From assembly GCA_039934875.1 (NCBI GenBank), contig JBDTLH010000376.1, forward strand, positions 1 through 6,173: DNA of 6,173 nucleotides. The letters run 5' to 3'. Each line of letters begins with the position of its first letter. Position 1 is the stretch's first letter. Of the stretch, positions 1 through 6,159 are shown piece after piece. Origin of the DNA: JBDTLH01 sp039934875. GTDB taxonomy: Bacteria > Acidobacteriota > Terriglobia > Terriglobales > Acidobacteriaceae. The notes beneath the pieces are model-generated. The model had not been told where the DNA came from. It saw only the letters and a list, made by a program, of their open reading frames with translations, and made no database searches. The position numbers and the translations under genes are program-made.

Positions 1-615
1 GGCGATACGCATCTGAAGCTGCTCGACCTTGGGGCGGGAAATGGCTGGTTAAGCTATCGGCTCTCCCGCCTGGGGCACTACCCTGCCGCAGTTGACTTGC
101 TCGTGAATTCAATGGACGGGCTGGGTGCCGCGTCCCATTATCTCCCTCACCTGCCAACCCCATTTCCTCGGTTCCGCGCGGAACTCGAAAACCTGCCCTT
201 CGAAGACGAGCAATTCGATTGCGCCATTTTTAATGCGTCTTTTCACTACTCGGAAGATTACCAACGTACCCTGCGCGAGGCCATGCGCTGCGTTCGGCAT
301 CATGGAACAGTAATCATTGCCGACACTGCCTGGTATAGCAGTGAACTCGCCGGCAAACGAATGATCGCCGAACGCAAAGCGGCATTCCACAAACGTTTTG
401 GGTACGCGCCTCAGGAGCTTCCGCGCCAGGAATTCTTGACGGACGACCGTCTGGAACGCCTCGAACGCCAGCTTGGAGTGAAATGGGAGACGCACACGCC
501 GTTCTATGGGCTGCGCTGGGCATTGCGCCCCGTAATGGCGCGTCTCAGAAAACAACGCGAGCCGTCGAAGTTCAGGATATATACCGCAAAGGTGAGCCAT
601 GATAGTCCTTTTTAA
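1..615 (+). CDS. Class I SAM-dependent methyltransferase, 5' end cut by window edge
   Basis: Reading frame 1 is open from base 1 to the TAA at 613-615, giving 204 visible codons. The true start lies before the window, so the N-terminus is missing. The visible part begins almost at motif I of a Rossmann-fold methyltransferase: LDLGAGNGWLS, with the glycine-rich SAM-binding loop at about bases 25-45. A later segment LPFEDEQFDCAIFNASFHY is the usual motif II/III region of the Methyltransf_11 (UbiE-like) group, and GTVIIADTAWY is the following strand. The C-terminal third is rich in Arg, Glu and Lys and has no motif I recognise. The substrate cannot be read from the sequence. The last 17 bp overlap the next gene, so the two are probably translationally coupled. 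Methyltransferase identity is secure. Its role as a partner of the downstream radical SAM enzymes is inferred from position only. Confidence 0.88.
   Translation, partial: GDTHLKLLDLGAGNGWLSYRLSRLGHYPAAVDLLVNSMDGLGAASHYLPHLPTPFPRFRAELENLPFEDEQFDCAIFNASFHYSEDYQRTLREAMRCVRHHGTVIIADTAWYSSELAGKRMIAERKAAFHKRFGYAPQELPRQEFLTDDRLERLERQLGVKWETHTPFYGLRWALRPVMARLRKQREPSKFRIYTAKVSHDSPF
588..594 (+). promoter_or_regulatory. Ribosome binding site of the B12-radical SAM gene
   Basis: AAAGGTG lies 4 bases before the ATG at 599, inside the end of the upstream methyltransferase gene. It supports ATG 599 as the true start and hence the 17-bp gene overlap. Confidence 0.55.
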
Positions 616-2068
616 TCCGCGCGCGACCAAGCCGCGCAATCGAAGGTTCCCACTCTCGGTGCTTGCCCTGGCGGCGGTGCTCGAAGGCCGCTACGACTAC
701 GAGATCGTGGACGGCAACGTGGATGAGCATGCGACGGATACTATCCTGTCGTTCATCCAGGCTGGCGGAGTAGAGATGCTGGGCGTCAGCGTAATGCCTG
801 GCCCGCAGATGGCGGCAGCGGTCGAAAGCTGCCTGCGAATTCGCGAGTTGCACCCTCAGGTTCCCATTGTATGGGGCGGGTACTTTCCATCGATTTACCC
901 GGACGCCTCGCTTAACGCGCAATACGTCGATTACGTGGTGCGTGGCCAGGGGGAAGAGACCTTGCTCGAGCTGATGGAGTGCCTGCGGTCAGGACGCAGC
1001 GTCGATGCTGTCAAGGGGCTGTCGTTTCGCGATGCACAAGGTGCGCACCGGCACAACCCGGAGCGTCCCATGAAGGGCCCGGACTCGTTTCCCTGGAGCC
1101 CTTATCACCGGATCGAGGTCGAACGATATCTGCGGCCTTCTTTTTTCGGAAAGAGGACGGCGGCGCACCATGCCAGCATCGGATGTCCGTTTCGTTGCAG
1201 CTTCTGCGGAGTCCATGCCGCCTATGGAAATCGCGAGCGTATGGAAAGTCCAGCCCGAACGGAAGCAATTTTGCGCCATCTAGTCTCGAAGTACGGGGCG
1301 GATTCCGTACAGTTTTATGACATGAACATGTTTCTGCGCGAGGACCACGCATTCGATCTCGCTTCGCGCATTGCCCCCTTGAATCTGCGCTGGTGGTGCG
1401 AGGCGCGCATCGACATCGTGGGCGGTTATGCGGACAAGACCCTCGCCGCATTACGCCGGGCCGGATGCACCATGATCTTCTTCGGCGCGGAATCGGGCTC
1501 GAACTGGGTGCTCGAAGAGATGCAGAAGCAGATTACCTCGGAACAGACACTCGCGCTCGCCAGCCGCATCCGCGCGTTCGACATAATCCCCGAATTTTCG
1601 TTTGTGATTGGAAACCCCAAGGACCCGGAGGGAGACACCCGGCAGACACTCGCATTCATTCGCAAGATAAAGCTCCTCAATCCGGCCTCGGAGATCATCA
1701 TCTACCACTACACTCCCGTACCTCAGCGCGAAACCGAAAACATGTACGGCGAAATTGATGGGGACATCAAGTTCCCCGATACTCCGGATGAGTGGGCGAC
1801 CAAACGATGGATGGACTTTGCATTGCGCATCGATCCCAACACGCCCTGGCTGAAGCGCAATACCAAAAAATTGATCGACAACTTTGAACTGGTGGTTGCC
1901 TCGCGCTGGCCCACCGTGCAAGACATCCGTGCGCCGCAATGGAGCCGTACGCTGCTGCGGGCATTGAGTTCCTGGCGCTATGCGGCCCAAGTCTATGCGG
2001 CGCCGTTCGAGCTGCGCCTGGCACATGATCTCATCTCGTTGCGCAAGCCAAAACGGGAGAGCCTTTGA
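599..2068 (+). CDS. B12-binding domain radical SAM protein
   Basis: This is a 489-residue protein with two recognisable parts. Residues about 1-150 form a cobalamin-binding-like Rossmann domain. It starts with NPRATKPRNRRFPLSVLALA, continues through MLGVSVMP, and has W92-G93-G94 followed by YVVRGQGEETLLEL, the usual pattern of this family. The DxHxxG motif of His-on B12 proteins is absent, as in many B12-radical SAM enzymes. Residues about 190-410 form the radical SAM barrel. C196-x3-C200-x2-C203 binds the [4Fe-4S] cluster, FGAESGS (295-301) is a typical SAM-contact segment, and FVIGNPKDPEGDTRQT and YHYTPVP follow as in BchE-like proteins. Family members do radical methylations, ring formations or other rearrangements; the reaction here is unknown. 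The C-terminus ends in a basic tail. The gene overlaps the preceding one by 17 bp and the following one by 4 bp. Family assignment is strong; substrate is unassigned. Confidence 0.93.
   Translation: MIVLFNPRATKPRNRRFPLSVLALAAVLEGRYDYEIVDGNVDEHATDTILSFIQAGGVEMLGVSVMPGPQMAAAVESCLRIRELHPQVPIVWGGYFPSIYPDASLNAQYVDYVVRGQGEETLLELMECLRSGRSVDAVKGLSFRDAQGAHRHNPERPMKGPDSFPWSPYHRIEVERYLRPSFFGKRTAAHHASIGCPFRCSFCGVHAAYGNRERMESPARTEAILRHLVSKYGADSVQFYDMNMFLREDHAFDLASRIAPLNLRWWCEARIDIVGGYADKTLAALRRAGCTMIFFGAESGSNWVLEEMQKQITSEQTLALASRIRAFDIIPEFSFVIGNPKDPEGDTRQTLAFIRKIKLLNPASEIIIYHYTPVPQRETENMYGEIDGDIKFPDTPDEWATKRWMDFALRIDPNTPWLKRNTKKLIDNFELVVASRWPTVQDIRAPQWSRTLLRALSSWRYAAQVYAAPFELRLAHDLISLRKPKRESL
2055..2060 (+). 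promoter_or_regulatory. Ribosome binding site supporting a TTG start
   Basis: GGGAGA sits 4 bases before TTG 2065 and inside the end of the radical SAM gene. There is no ATG in the right place at the head of the downstream frame. This site together with the TTGA stop/start overlap is the reason for choosing TTG 2065. Confidence 0.6.
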
Positions 2069-3990
2069 TACTCCCTCAAAATTTGCTTGCGGCCCCCCAG
2101 GCTTATGAACTGTGGGCGGAAACCTACGATCGCGCACCTAATCCCATGTTGGGCCTGGAGCAGCGCTGGCTCGAACCCCTGCTGCCGGACACCGCCGGAT
2201 TGCGCGTGGTGGATGTCGGCTGCGGCACTGGGCGATGGCTGGATTATTTTCGCATGCGGGGTGCCGCAACCGTGATTGGCCTGGATTCCAGCCGCGCCAT
2301 GCTCGCCCGCGCAGCGGTCAGACGAAATGACAACCTGCGCTTGCTGCTTGCGGACTGCTGCGCTATCCCCCTCGATAATATGTGCGCCGACCTCATGCTG
2401 GCGTCTTTCTTGCCCGGCTATGTTCGCGATATCTCTCACTTTGCCATCGAGATGGCGAGAATCTGCCGTTCCCAAGGCTGGTTATTTATCTCCGATGTTC
2501 ATCCGGCCACTGAGAAACTCTTGCGGTGGGAGCGCACCTTCAACGCCGGCGATCGGAAGTACACGGTCGCAACTTATCGTTATGAAATTGGGGCGCTCAT
2601 TCGTCAGTTCGAGATCGCTGGCTTTGAGTTGCGCTGCTTCCTGGAGCCGGTCTTCGGCGATCCAGAGCTGCGAATGCTGGAGGAGAATGGCCAGCGGACC
2701 GCAGACGATCTATCCTCGCATCCCGCGATCTACATTGCCGGGTTTTGCAGGCTTCCATTGCATCCAATCGCGCGCAAGCCGCTCACTTTGACCAACGGGA
2801 AAGCGGCCATTGGTCCGCATGAGTCGGCCAGAGTTGATCTGCAAGTGCAGGGAGGTAAATTCACAACAATCCTTTCCAAATCCGCAATGGCGCAGGCGAT
2901 TGATGCAACGAGCCGTATTGATCTGAGCGGCTATTTGCTTTTCCCTGGACTGATTAATGCTCATGACCATCTGGAATATGCATTGTTTCCCCGCATGGGG
3001 TCCGGGCCTTATAAGAACGCCAAAGAGTGGGCGGACGATATTTATCACCCGGACCAGCCTCCGATTGCAGCTCAATCAGAGCTCAACAAGACGGTCCGCC
3101 TGCTATGGGGTGGAGTACACAACCTGCTTAGCGGCGTCACCACCGTATGCCATCACAATGAATTCAAGGCGGATGTCTTCGAGCGTGAGTTCCCTGTGTC
3201 TGTGGTTAAGAACATGGGGTGGTCGCATTCCCTCTACTTCGATCCTGACACCATCGCGAAGATGGAAGGCTCCAACCCCAATCACCCATTCATCATTCAT
3301 CTCGGCGAAGGCGCAGACGATGACTCAGCCCAGGAGATATTTACGCTGGCGGATGCCGGGGCCCTCGGCCCTTACACCGTGATCGTCCACGGAATCGCCC
3401 TGAATAGTCGCGGCTTGCAATTGTTGCGCGAATCGGGCGCGGCGCTTATCTGGTGCCCCACCTCCAATTGCTTTCTATTCGGTCACACCCATGCGCGGGA
3501 GGCGATCACAGACCATCAGAACGTCGCCCTGGGAAGCGATTCCCCGCTGACCTCCGCCGGCGATCTATTGGACGAGGTGCGCTTCGCCTGCACCTCGGTG
3601 GGTATCTCCGCACCAGAAATTTATCGTCAGGTCACCAGCAGTGCCGCAAGAGTTCTGCGCCTGTCTGAGGGGCAGGGATACCTTCGCTTAGGCGGAGTGG
3701 CCGATTGCTTCGCGGTGCGGGATCGAGGCAATTCTCCCGCCGAACGCCTGGCTGGCTTGTCGGCGGCGGATGTCGAGCTAGTACTCCTTCGCGGCGAGAT
3801 ACAACTCGCATCGGCAGAGATACTCGATCGCCTCTCCGTCAATGATCCGACCCACGGACTCGCCCCGTTGTTCATCGCAGACCGGCGGCTGTGGGTGCGT
3901 GCTCCTTTGATACGCATGTTCCGAGACACGTATGCCGCCCTGGGAACAGACTGGAAGCTGGGCGGGAAAGCAGTGCGCTATGGGGCTTGA
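2065..3990 (+). CDS. Fused SAM methyltransferase and ATZ/TRZ-type amidohydrolase
   Basis: One uninterrupted 641-residue frame holds two enzymes. Residues about 1-230 are a UbiE-like class I methyltransferase. It has motif I DVGCGTG at 50-56, acidic D74 in GLDSSRAM, LLADCCAIPL at 94-103, SQGWLFISDVHP, and the closing strand AIYIAGF at 221-227. Residues about 240-641 are a metal-dependent amidohydrolase of the ATZ/TRZ-deaminase group. It opens with a small beta-sandwich part (LTLTNGKAAIGP) and then FPGLINAHDHLEYAL. The metal ligands are all present: H300 and H302, H412 in HLGEG (with E415 in the usual HxxE position), H442 in VHG, and D492 in LGSDS. WCPTSN (463-468) and a closing SSAARVLRL...GGVADCFAV also fit. 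These enzymes deaminate or dechlorinate ring carbons or hydrolyse C-N bonds; the substrate here is unknown. Each half is about normal length for its family, with almost no linker. The start is TTG overlapping the previous TGA. The fusion is unusual; a separate internal start for the second half is not excluded. Confidence 0.9.
   Translation: MILPQNLLAAPQAYELWAETYDRAPNPMLGLEQRWLEPLLPDTAGLRVVDVGCGTGRWLDYFRMRGAATVIGLDSSRAMLARAAVRRNDNLRLLLADCCAIPLDNMCADLMLASFLPGYVRDISHFAIEMARICRSQGWLFISDVHPATEKLLRWERTFNAGDRKYTVATYRYEIGALIRQFEIAGFELRCFLEPVFGDPELRMLEENGQRTADDLSSHPAIYIAGFCRLPLHPIARKPLTLTNGKAAIGPHESARVDLQVQGGKFTTILSKSAMAQAIDATSRIDLSGYLLFPGLINAHDHLEYALFPRMGSGPYKNAKEWADDIYHPDQPPIAAQSELNKTVRLLWGGVHNLLSGVTTVCHHNEFKADVFEREFPVSVVKNMGWSHSLYFDPDTIAKMEGSNPNHPFIIHLGEGADDDSAQEIFTLADAGALGPYTVIVHGIALNSRGLQLLRESGAALIWCPTSNCFLFGHTHAREAITDHQNVALGSDSPLTSAGDLLDEVRFACTSVGISAPEIYRQVTSSAARVLRLSEGQGYLRLGGVADCFAVRDRGNSPAERLAGLSAADVELVLLRGEIQLASAEILDRLSVNDPTHGLAPLFIADRRLWVRAPLIRMFRDTYAALGTDWKLGGKAVRYGA
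3964..3970 (+). promoter_or_regulatory. Possible ribosome binding site for the SPASM-type radical SAM gene
   Basis: GGGAAAG lies 9 bases before ATG 3980. The alternative in-frame ATG 3932 has no comparable site and would overlap the upstream gene by 59 bp. This favours 3980, though the match to a Shine-Dalgarno sequence is imperfect. Confidence 0.4.
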
Positions 3991-4972
3991 GCCTCTCATC
4001 TCCCGCCTGCCGGTGTTGGTATTGAACGCACACTCCCGTTGCAATTGCCGCTGCGTAATGTGTGACATCTGGAAGCGCACAGAACAGACTGTGCTCACTC
4101 CGGGCGATCTCGCGGTTTTAATGGACTCTATCAAAGTGTTGCACGTTGAGTGGATTGTATTTACCGGCGGTGAACCACTCATGAATCCCCATCTTCCAGT
4201 GCTGGCAAAGATGCTGCGCGAACAGGGACTGAAGCTGACGCTTTTATCTACTGGGCTTCTGCTCGGGCAATTGGCCGCGCAGGTCGCCGCATCCTTTGAT
4301 GATGTGATCGTTTCGCTCGACGGGCCGGCTGAGGTCCATGATCAGATACGAAGGGTAAAAGGAGCTTTCAGCAAGCTCTCCAACGGCGTAAGTTGGTTGC
4401 GCCAAATTGCCCCTCAAATTCCGGTGCACGCCCGCGCGACCGTGCAGAAAGCCAACCATCAGCGCTTGCGCGAAACCGTTCAAGCGGCGAAAGCTATGGG
4501 CTTGCGATCCGTGTCGTTTCTCGCCGCGGACGTTAGCTCCCCAGCCTTCAACCGTGAACTCGTATGGCCTGAGGAGCTCCAGAATAGGATTTCACTGACA
4601 GCGCAGGAAGCACTGCAACTGGAAGCGGAGATCGAGCGCATGATCGAAGATCACGCCGTCGATATCGGCAGCGGATTCATAGCTGAGCGTCCAGAGAAAC
4701 TCCGCAGAATCATACTGCACTTCCGGGCATTGCTCGGTCAGGCGACACCGGTCGCTCCGGTCTGCAACGCCCCCTGGGTCTCCGCCGTCGTTGAATCGGA
4801 CGGAGCGGTTAAGCCCTGTTTCTTTCACCCAGCGATGGGAAATATTCATGATGCTCCTCTGACAACAATTCTCAACGGCAGGCGGGCAAGAGAATTCCGG
4901 GCCAACCTTAAGATCCCTACTGATCCTATCTGCCGATCCTGCGTATGCTCCTTAGACTATCGCGCTCCTTGA
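3980..4972 (+). CDS. Radical SAM protein with short SPASM/Twitch-like C-terminal cluster domain
   Basis: With ATG 3980 the protein has 330 residues; an in-frame ATG at 3932 would add 16 unconserved-looking residues. It opens with PVLVLNAHSRCNCRC and the cluster motif C21-x3-C25-x2-C28, followed by GGEP at 63-66, which contacts the SAM amino group. VIVSLDGPAEVHDQIR (next barrel strand) and VHARATVQKAN are standard for the SPASM-associated radical SAM group. The C-terminus has C262-x12-G-x4-C280, the first half of a SPASM signature, and then C318-x2-C321-x1-C323. That is fewer cysteines than full SPASM, so probably one auxiliary iron-sulphur cluster (Twitch-like). Relatives modify peptides, carbohydrates or small molecules, or mature enzyme cofactors. 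No precursor peptide gene is visible beside it. It overlaps the fusion gene by 11 bp and its 3' end overlaps the convergent cytochrome gene by 16 bp. Family is secure, reaction unknown. Confidence 0.9.
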   Translation: MGLEPLISRLPVLVLNAHSRCNCRCVMCDIWKRTEQTVLTPGDLAVLMDSIKVLHVEWIVFTGGEPLMNPHLPVLAKMLREQGLKLTLLSTGLLLGQLAAQVAASFDDVIVSLDGPAEVHDQIRRVKGAFSKLSNGVSWLRQIAPQIPVHARATVQKANHQRLRETVQAAKAMGLRSVSFLAADVSSPAFNRELVWPEELQNRISLTAQEALQLEAEIERMIEDHAVDIGSGFIAERPEKLRRIILHFRALLGQATPVAPVCNAPWVSAVVESDGAVKPCFFHPAMGNIHDAPLTTILNGRRAREFRANLKIPTDPICRSCVCSLDYRAP

Positions 4973-5466
4973 CCATCATGCGCCTTGCAGTCCGTTTCTG
5001 CTCCCGAATAAATACACGGTTCCCCCAGGCTCCCGGCCGCCGGCAAATGGCGGATATACAAGACAATCGCCCATATTTCGTCCTCGTTTAGAATGCCTTT
5101 CGCGGCCGGCATACCCGAAGGACGTATCCCATTAGTGACAATGCTCTTTAATTGGCCGTCTGTATAGCTCTGTACACCCACGGAAGCCAGTGAGGGCACT
5201 GGCGGAGACATGTTGTTGGCGAAGGGAACCCCGGTGTTCTGCCCATCCAGTCCATGACAGGCCACACAGTAATGGGAGAATGCCTCTCGCCCAGCGGCGA
5301 TGTTCTCTGCTGTCGGCTGCAGCGGAGACCTCTGCTTCTTGTTTCCGACCAGATGGTGTTTCAAGCTGGTGGCCAGCGCCGTCTCCGCTCTCCCCGGAGG
5401 CTTTGCCGCACAGCCACACAAAATTCCGCACATTCCAACCAATGTCCCGCGCAGTATGAATGACAT
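4957..5466 (-). CDS. Monohaem c-type cytochrome, probable lipoprotein
   Basis: This 169-residue exported protein has a short hydrophobic signal ending in LCGC. The lipobox cysteine is probably C19, so the mature protein should be lipid-anchored facing the periplasm. Haem attachment is C67-V-A-C70-H71, followed by GLDG. The distal ligand is probably M119 in SGMPA. The closing helix contains W132 and YIRHLP, as in class I cytochromes c. After the cytochrome fold there is an extra tail of about 28 residues with C151 and C160, which could form a disulphide; I do not recognise it. It is the last gene of a three-gene operon and starts one base after the stop of the CuA gene, so it is probably translationally coupled. 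Its 3' end overlaps the convergent radical SAM gene by 16 bp. Likely role is one-electron transfer next to the CuA protein; the redox partner is unknown. Confidence 0.9.
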   Translation of the reverse strand: MSFILRGTLVGMCGILCGCAAKPPGRAETALATSLKHHLVGNKKQRSPLQPTAENIAAGREAFSHYCVACHGLDGQNTGVPFANNMSPPVPSLASVGVQSYTDGQLKSIVTNGIRPSGMPAAKGILNEDEIWAIVLYIRHLPAAGSLGEPCIYSGAETDCKAHDGQGAR

Positions 5467-5467
5467 G

Positions 5468-5824
5468 TTAATCCGTGACCACGACCTTCATCCGCATCGA
5501 GCCATGGTGTACGCCGCAGAACACACTACACTTGCCTTCGAACTCGCCAGCCTTATCAGGAGTGAAGGTCACTTGTTCGGTATGCCCCTTTTTTGCCGTC
5601 AATTTAACGCCCAGCTCTTTAATGGCCAATCCATGTGACACGTCTTCCGTAGTAAGCGCCAGTGTCACCGGTTGGCCTTTCTTAAGCGTGATCTGATCAG
5701 GTTGGTAAGAAAAGCGTTGCGAGATTATCTCTATTCTGTGGGTTGCGGCGGGCGCTTGCCCTGCTACAGTCAGCAATCCCGTTGAACAGAACAAAAGTGA
5801 AATAGCAAGACGATTTAGTCGCAT
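5468..5824 (-). CDS. Exported CuA-type cupredoxin (cytochrome oxidase subunit II-like)
   Basis: ATG 5824 gives 118 residues; a longer frame reaches an ATG at 5983 but runs into the upstream gene and lacks a ribosome site. Residues 1-27 are a signal peptide (MRLNRLAISLLF, probable cleavage after APA) or, if uncleaved, a single membrane anchor. The rest is one cupredoxin domain with the complete side-chain CuA ligand set: H64 (DVSHGL), then C99-x3-C103-x3-H107-x2-M110 in CSVFCGVHHGSM. This matches the binuclear copper centre of cytochrome oxidase subunit II and nitrous oxide reductase. The residue between the cysteines that is Glu in most subunit II proteins is V101 here; that ligand binds through its backbone carbonyl, so CuA can still form. 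The usual pair of subunit II helices is missing. Flanked by two cytochromes c, it is probably an electron relay. It could be a subunit II of an unusual oxidase or a NO reductase encoded nearby. Confidence 0.88.
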   Translation of the reverse strand: MRLNRLAISLLFCSTGLLTVAGQAPAATHRIEIISQRFSYQPDQITLKKGQPVTLALTTEDVSHGLAIKELGVKLTAKKGHTEQVTFTPDKAGEFEGKCSVFCGVHHGSMRMKVVVTD

Positions 5825-5827
5825 GTA

Positions 5828-5835
5828 CCTTCTCC
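5828..5835 (-). promoter_or_regulatory. Ribosome binding site of the CuA gene
   Basis: On the minus strand GGAGAAGG ends 3 bases before ATG 5824, a strong Shine-Dalgarno match in the 26-bp gap after the cytochrome gene. It fixes the start at 5824 and rules out the upstream in-frame ATG at 5983. Confidence 0.75.
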
Positions 5836-5850
5836 GTGTGAAAGTCACAA

Positions 5851-6159
5851 TCAGGGAGCTATATATTGCAGCAATGCCCGCTCCTGCTCCGCGGTTAAAT
5901 TGGCGCGGGTGCGCATATGACGAACAATTGTTCTCGCTGCTGACCCCGGCAATGTCTGTGGAGCAGCATGACAACGCGAGCATTGTGTTGCGAAGACGCG
6001 CTCCCCCTCGTCTTCATCTTGGGCGCTTCTTGGCTTTTCTCGCTGCATTGGAGCGCGATGGTCGGAAGCCCTGGGACTTTTTGCCCCCATAGCTAGACCA
6101 CACGCCGAAGTCAAGGCCAACCCAGCCGCGAGCAACATGACAGCGTTCTTTTCCATCAT
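5851..6159 (-). CDS. Small monohaem c-type cytochrome, exported
   Basis: This 102-residue protein starts with a signal peptide (KNAVMLLAAGLALTSACGLAMG). C20 after TSA could be a weak lipobox cysteine, otherwise signal peptidase I cleaves a few residues later. A charged, flexible stretch (about 27-53, rich in Arg, Glu and Asp) precedes the haem site C60-S-R-C63-H64. M82 in RHMR is the likely distal haem ligand and LTAEQERALLQYI is the closing helix, so the cytochrome domain is very compact. Two ATGs are adjacent at 6159 and 6156. A GGGGG run at 6167-6163 is 3 bases from the first and 6 from the second, so the second may be preferred. It is the first visible gene of the minus-strand operon, 26 bp before the CuA gene, and any promoter or earlier genes lie past the window end. 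It probably passes electrons to or from the CuA protein. Confidence 0.87.
   Translation of the reverse strand: MMEKNAVMLLAAGLALTSACGLAMGAKSPRASDHRAPMQREKPRSAQDEDEGERVFATQCSRCHAAPQTLPGSAARTIVRHMRTRANLTAEQERALLQYIAP

Noticed and set aside
1451..2137. Long open frame on the minus strand (228 codons) opposite the B12-radical SAM gene
   Set aside because: It lies antisense to a gene with clear motifs, and its translation shows no recognisable domain; it is a by-product of codon bias in GC-rich DNA.
3932..3979. Upstream ATG extension of the SPASM-type radical SAM gene
   Set aside because: It would overlap the fusion gene by 59 bp, has no ribosome site, and the added residues do not resemble the family's N-terminus; ATG 3980 is preferred.
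599..4972. Menaquinone futalosine pathway (radical SAM enzymes plus an adenosine-type deaminase)
   Set aside because: The radical SAM proteins here are a B12-binding type and a SPASM/Twitch type, unlike MqnE and MqnC, and no other pathway gene is present.
5037..5053. Inverted repeat CCGCC/GGCGG with a 7-base loop as a terminator
   Set aside because: It lies within the cytochrome coding region, is short, and is not followed by a T-run on either strand.
5825..5983. N-terminal extension of the CuA protein to an ATG at 5983
   Set aside because: The extension overlaps the cytochrome gene by 133 bp and would bury the signal peptide. A strong ribosome site at 5828-5835 precedes ATG 5824.
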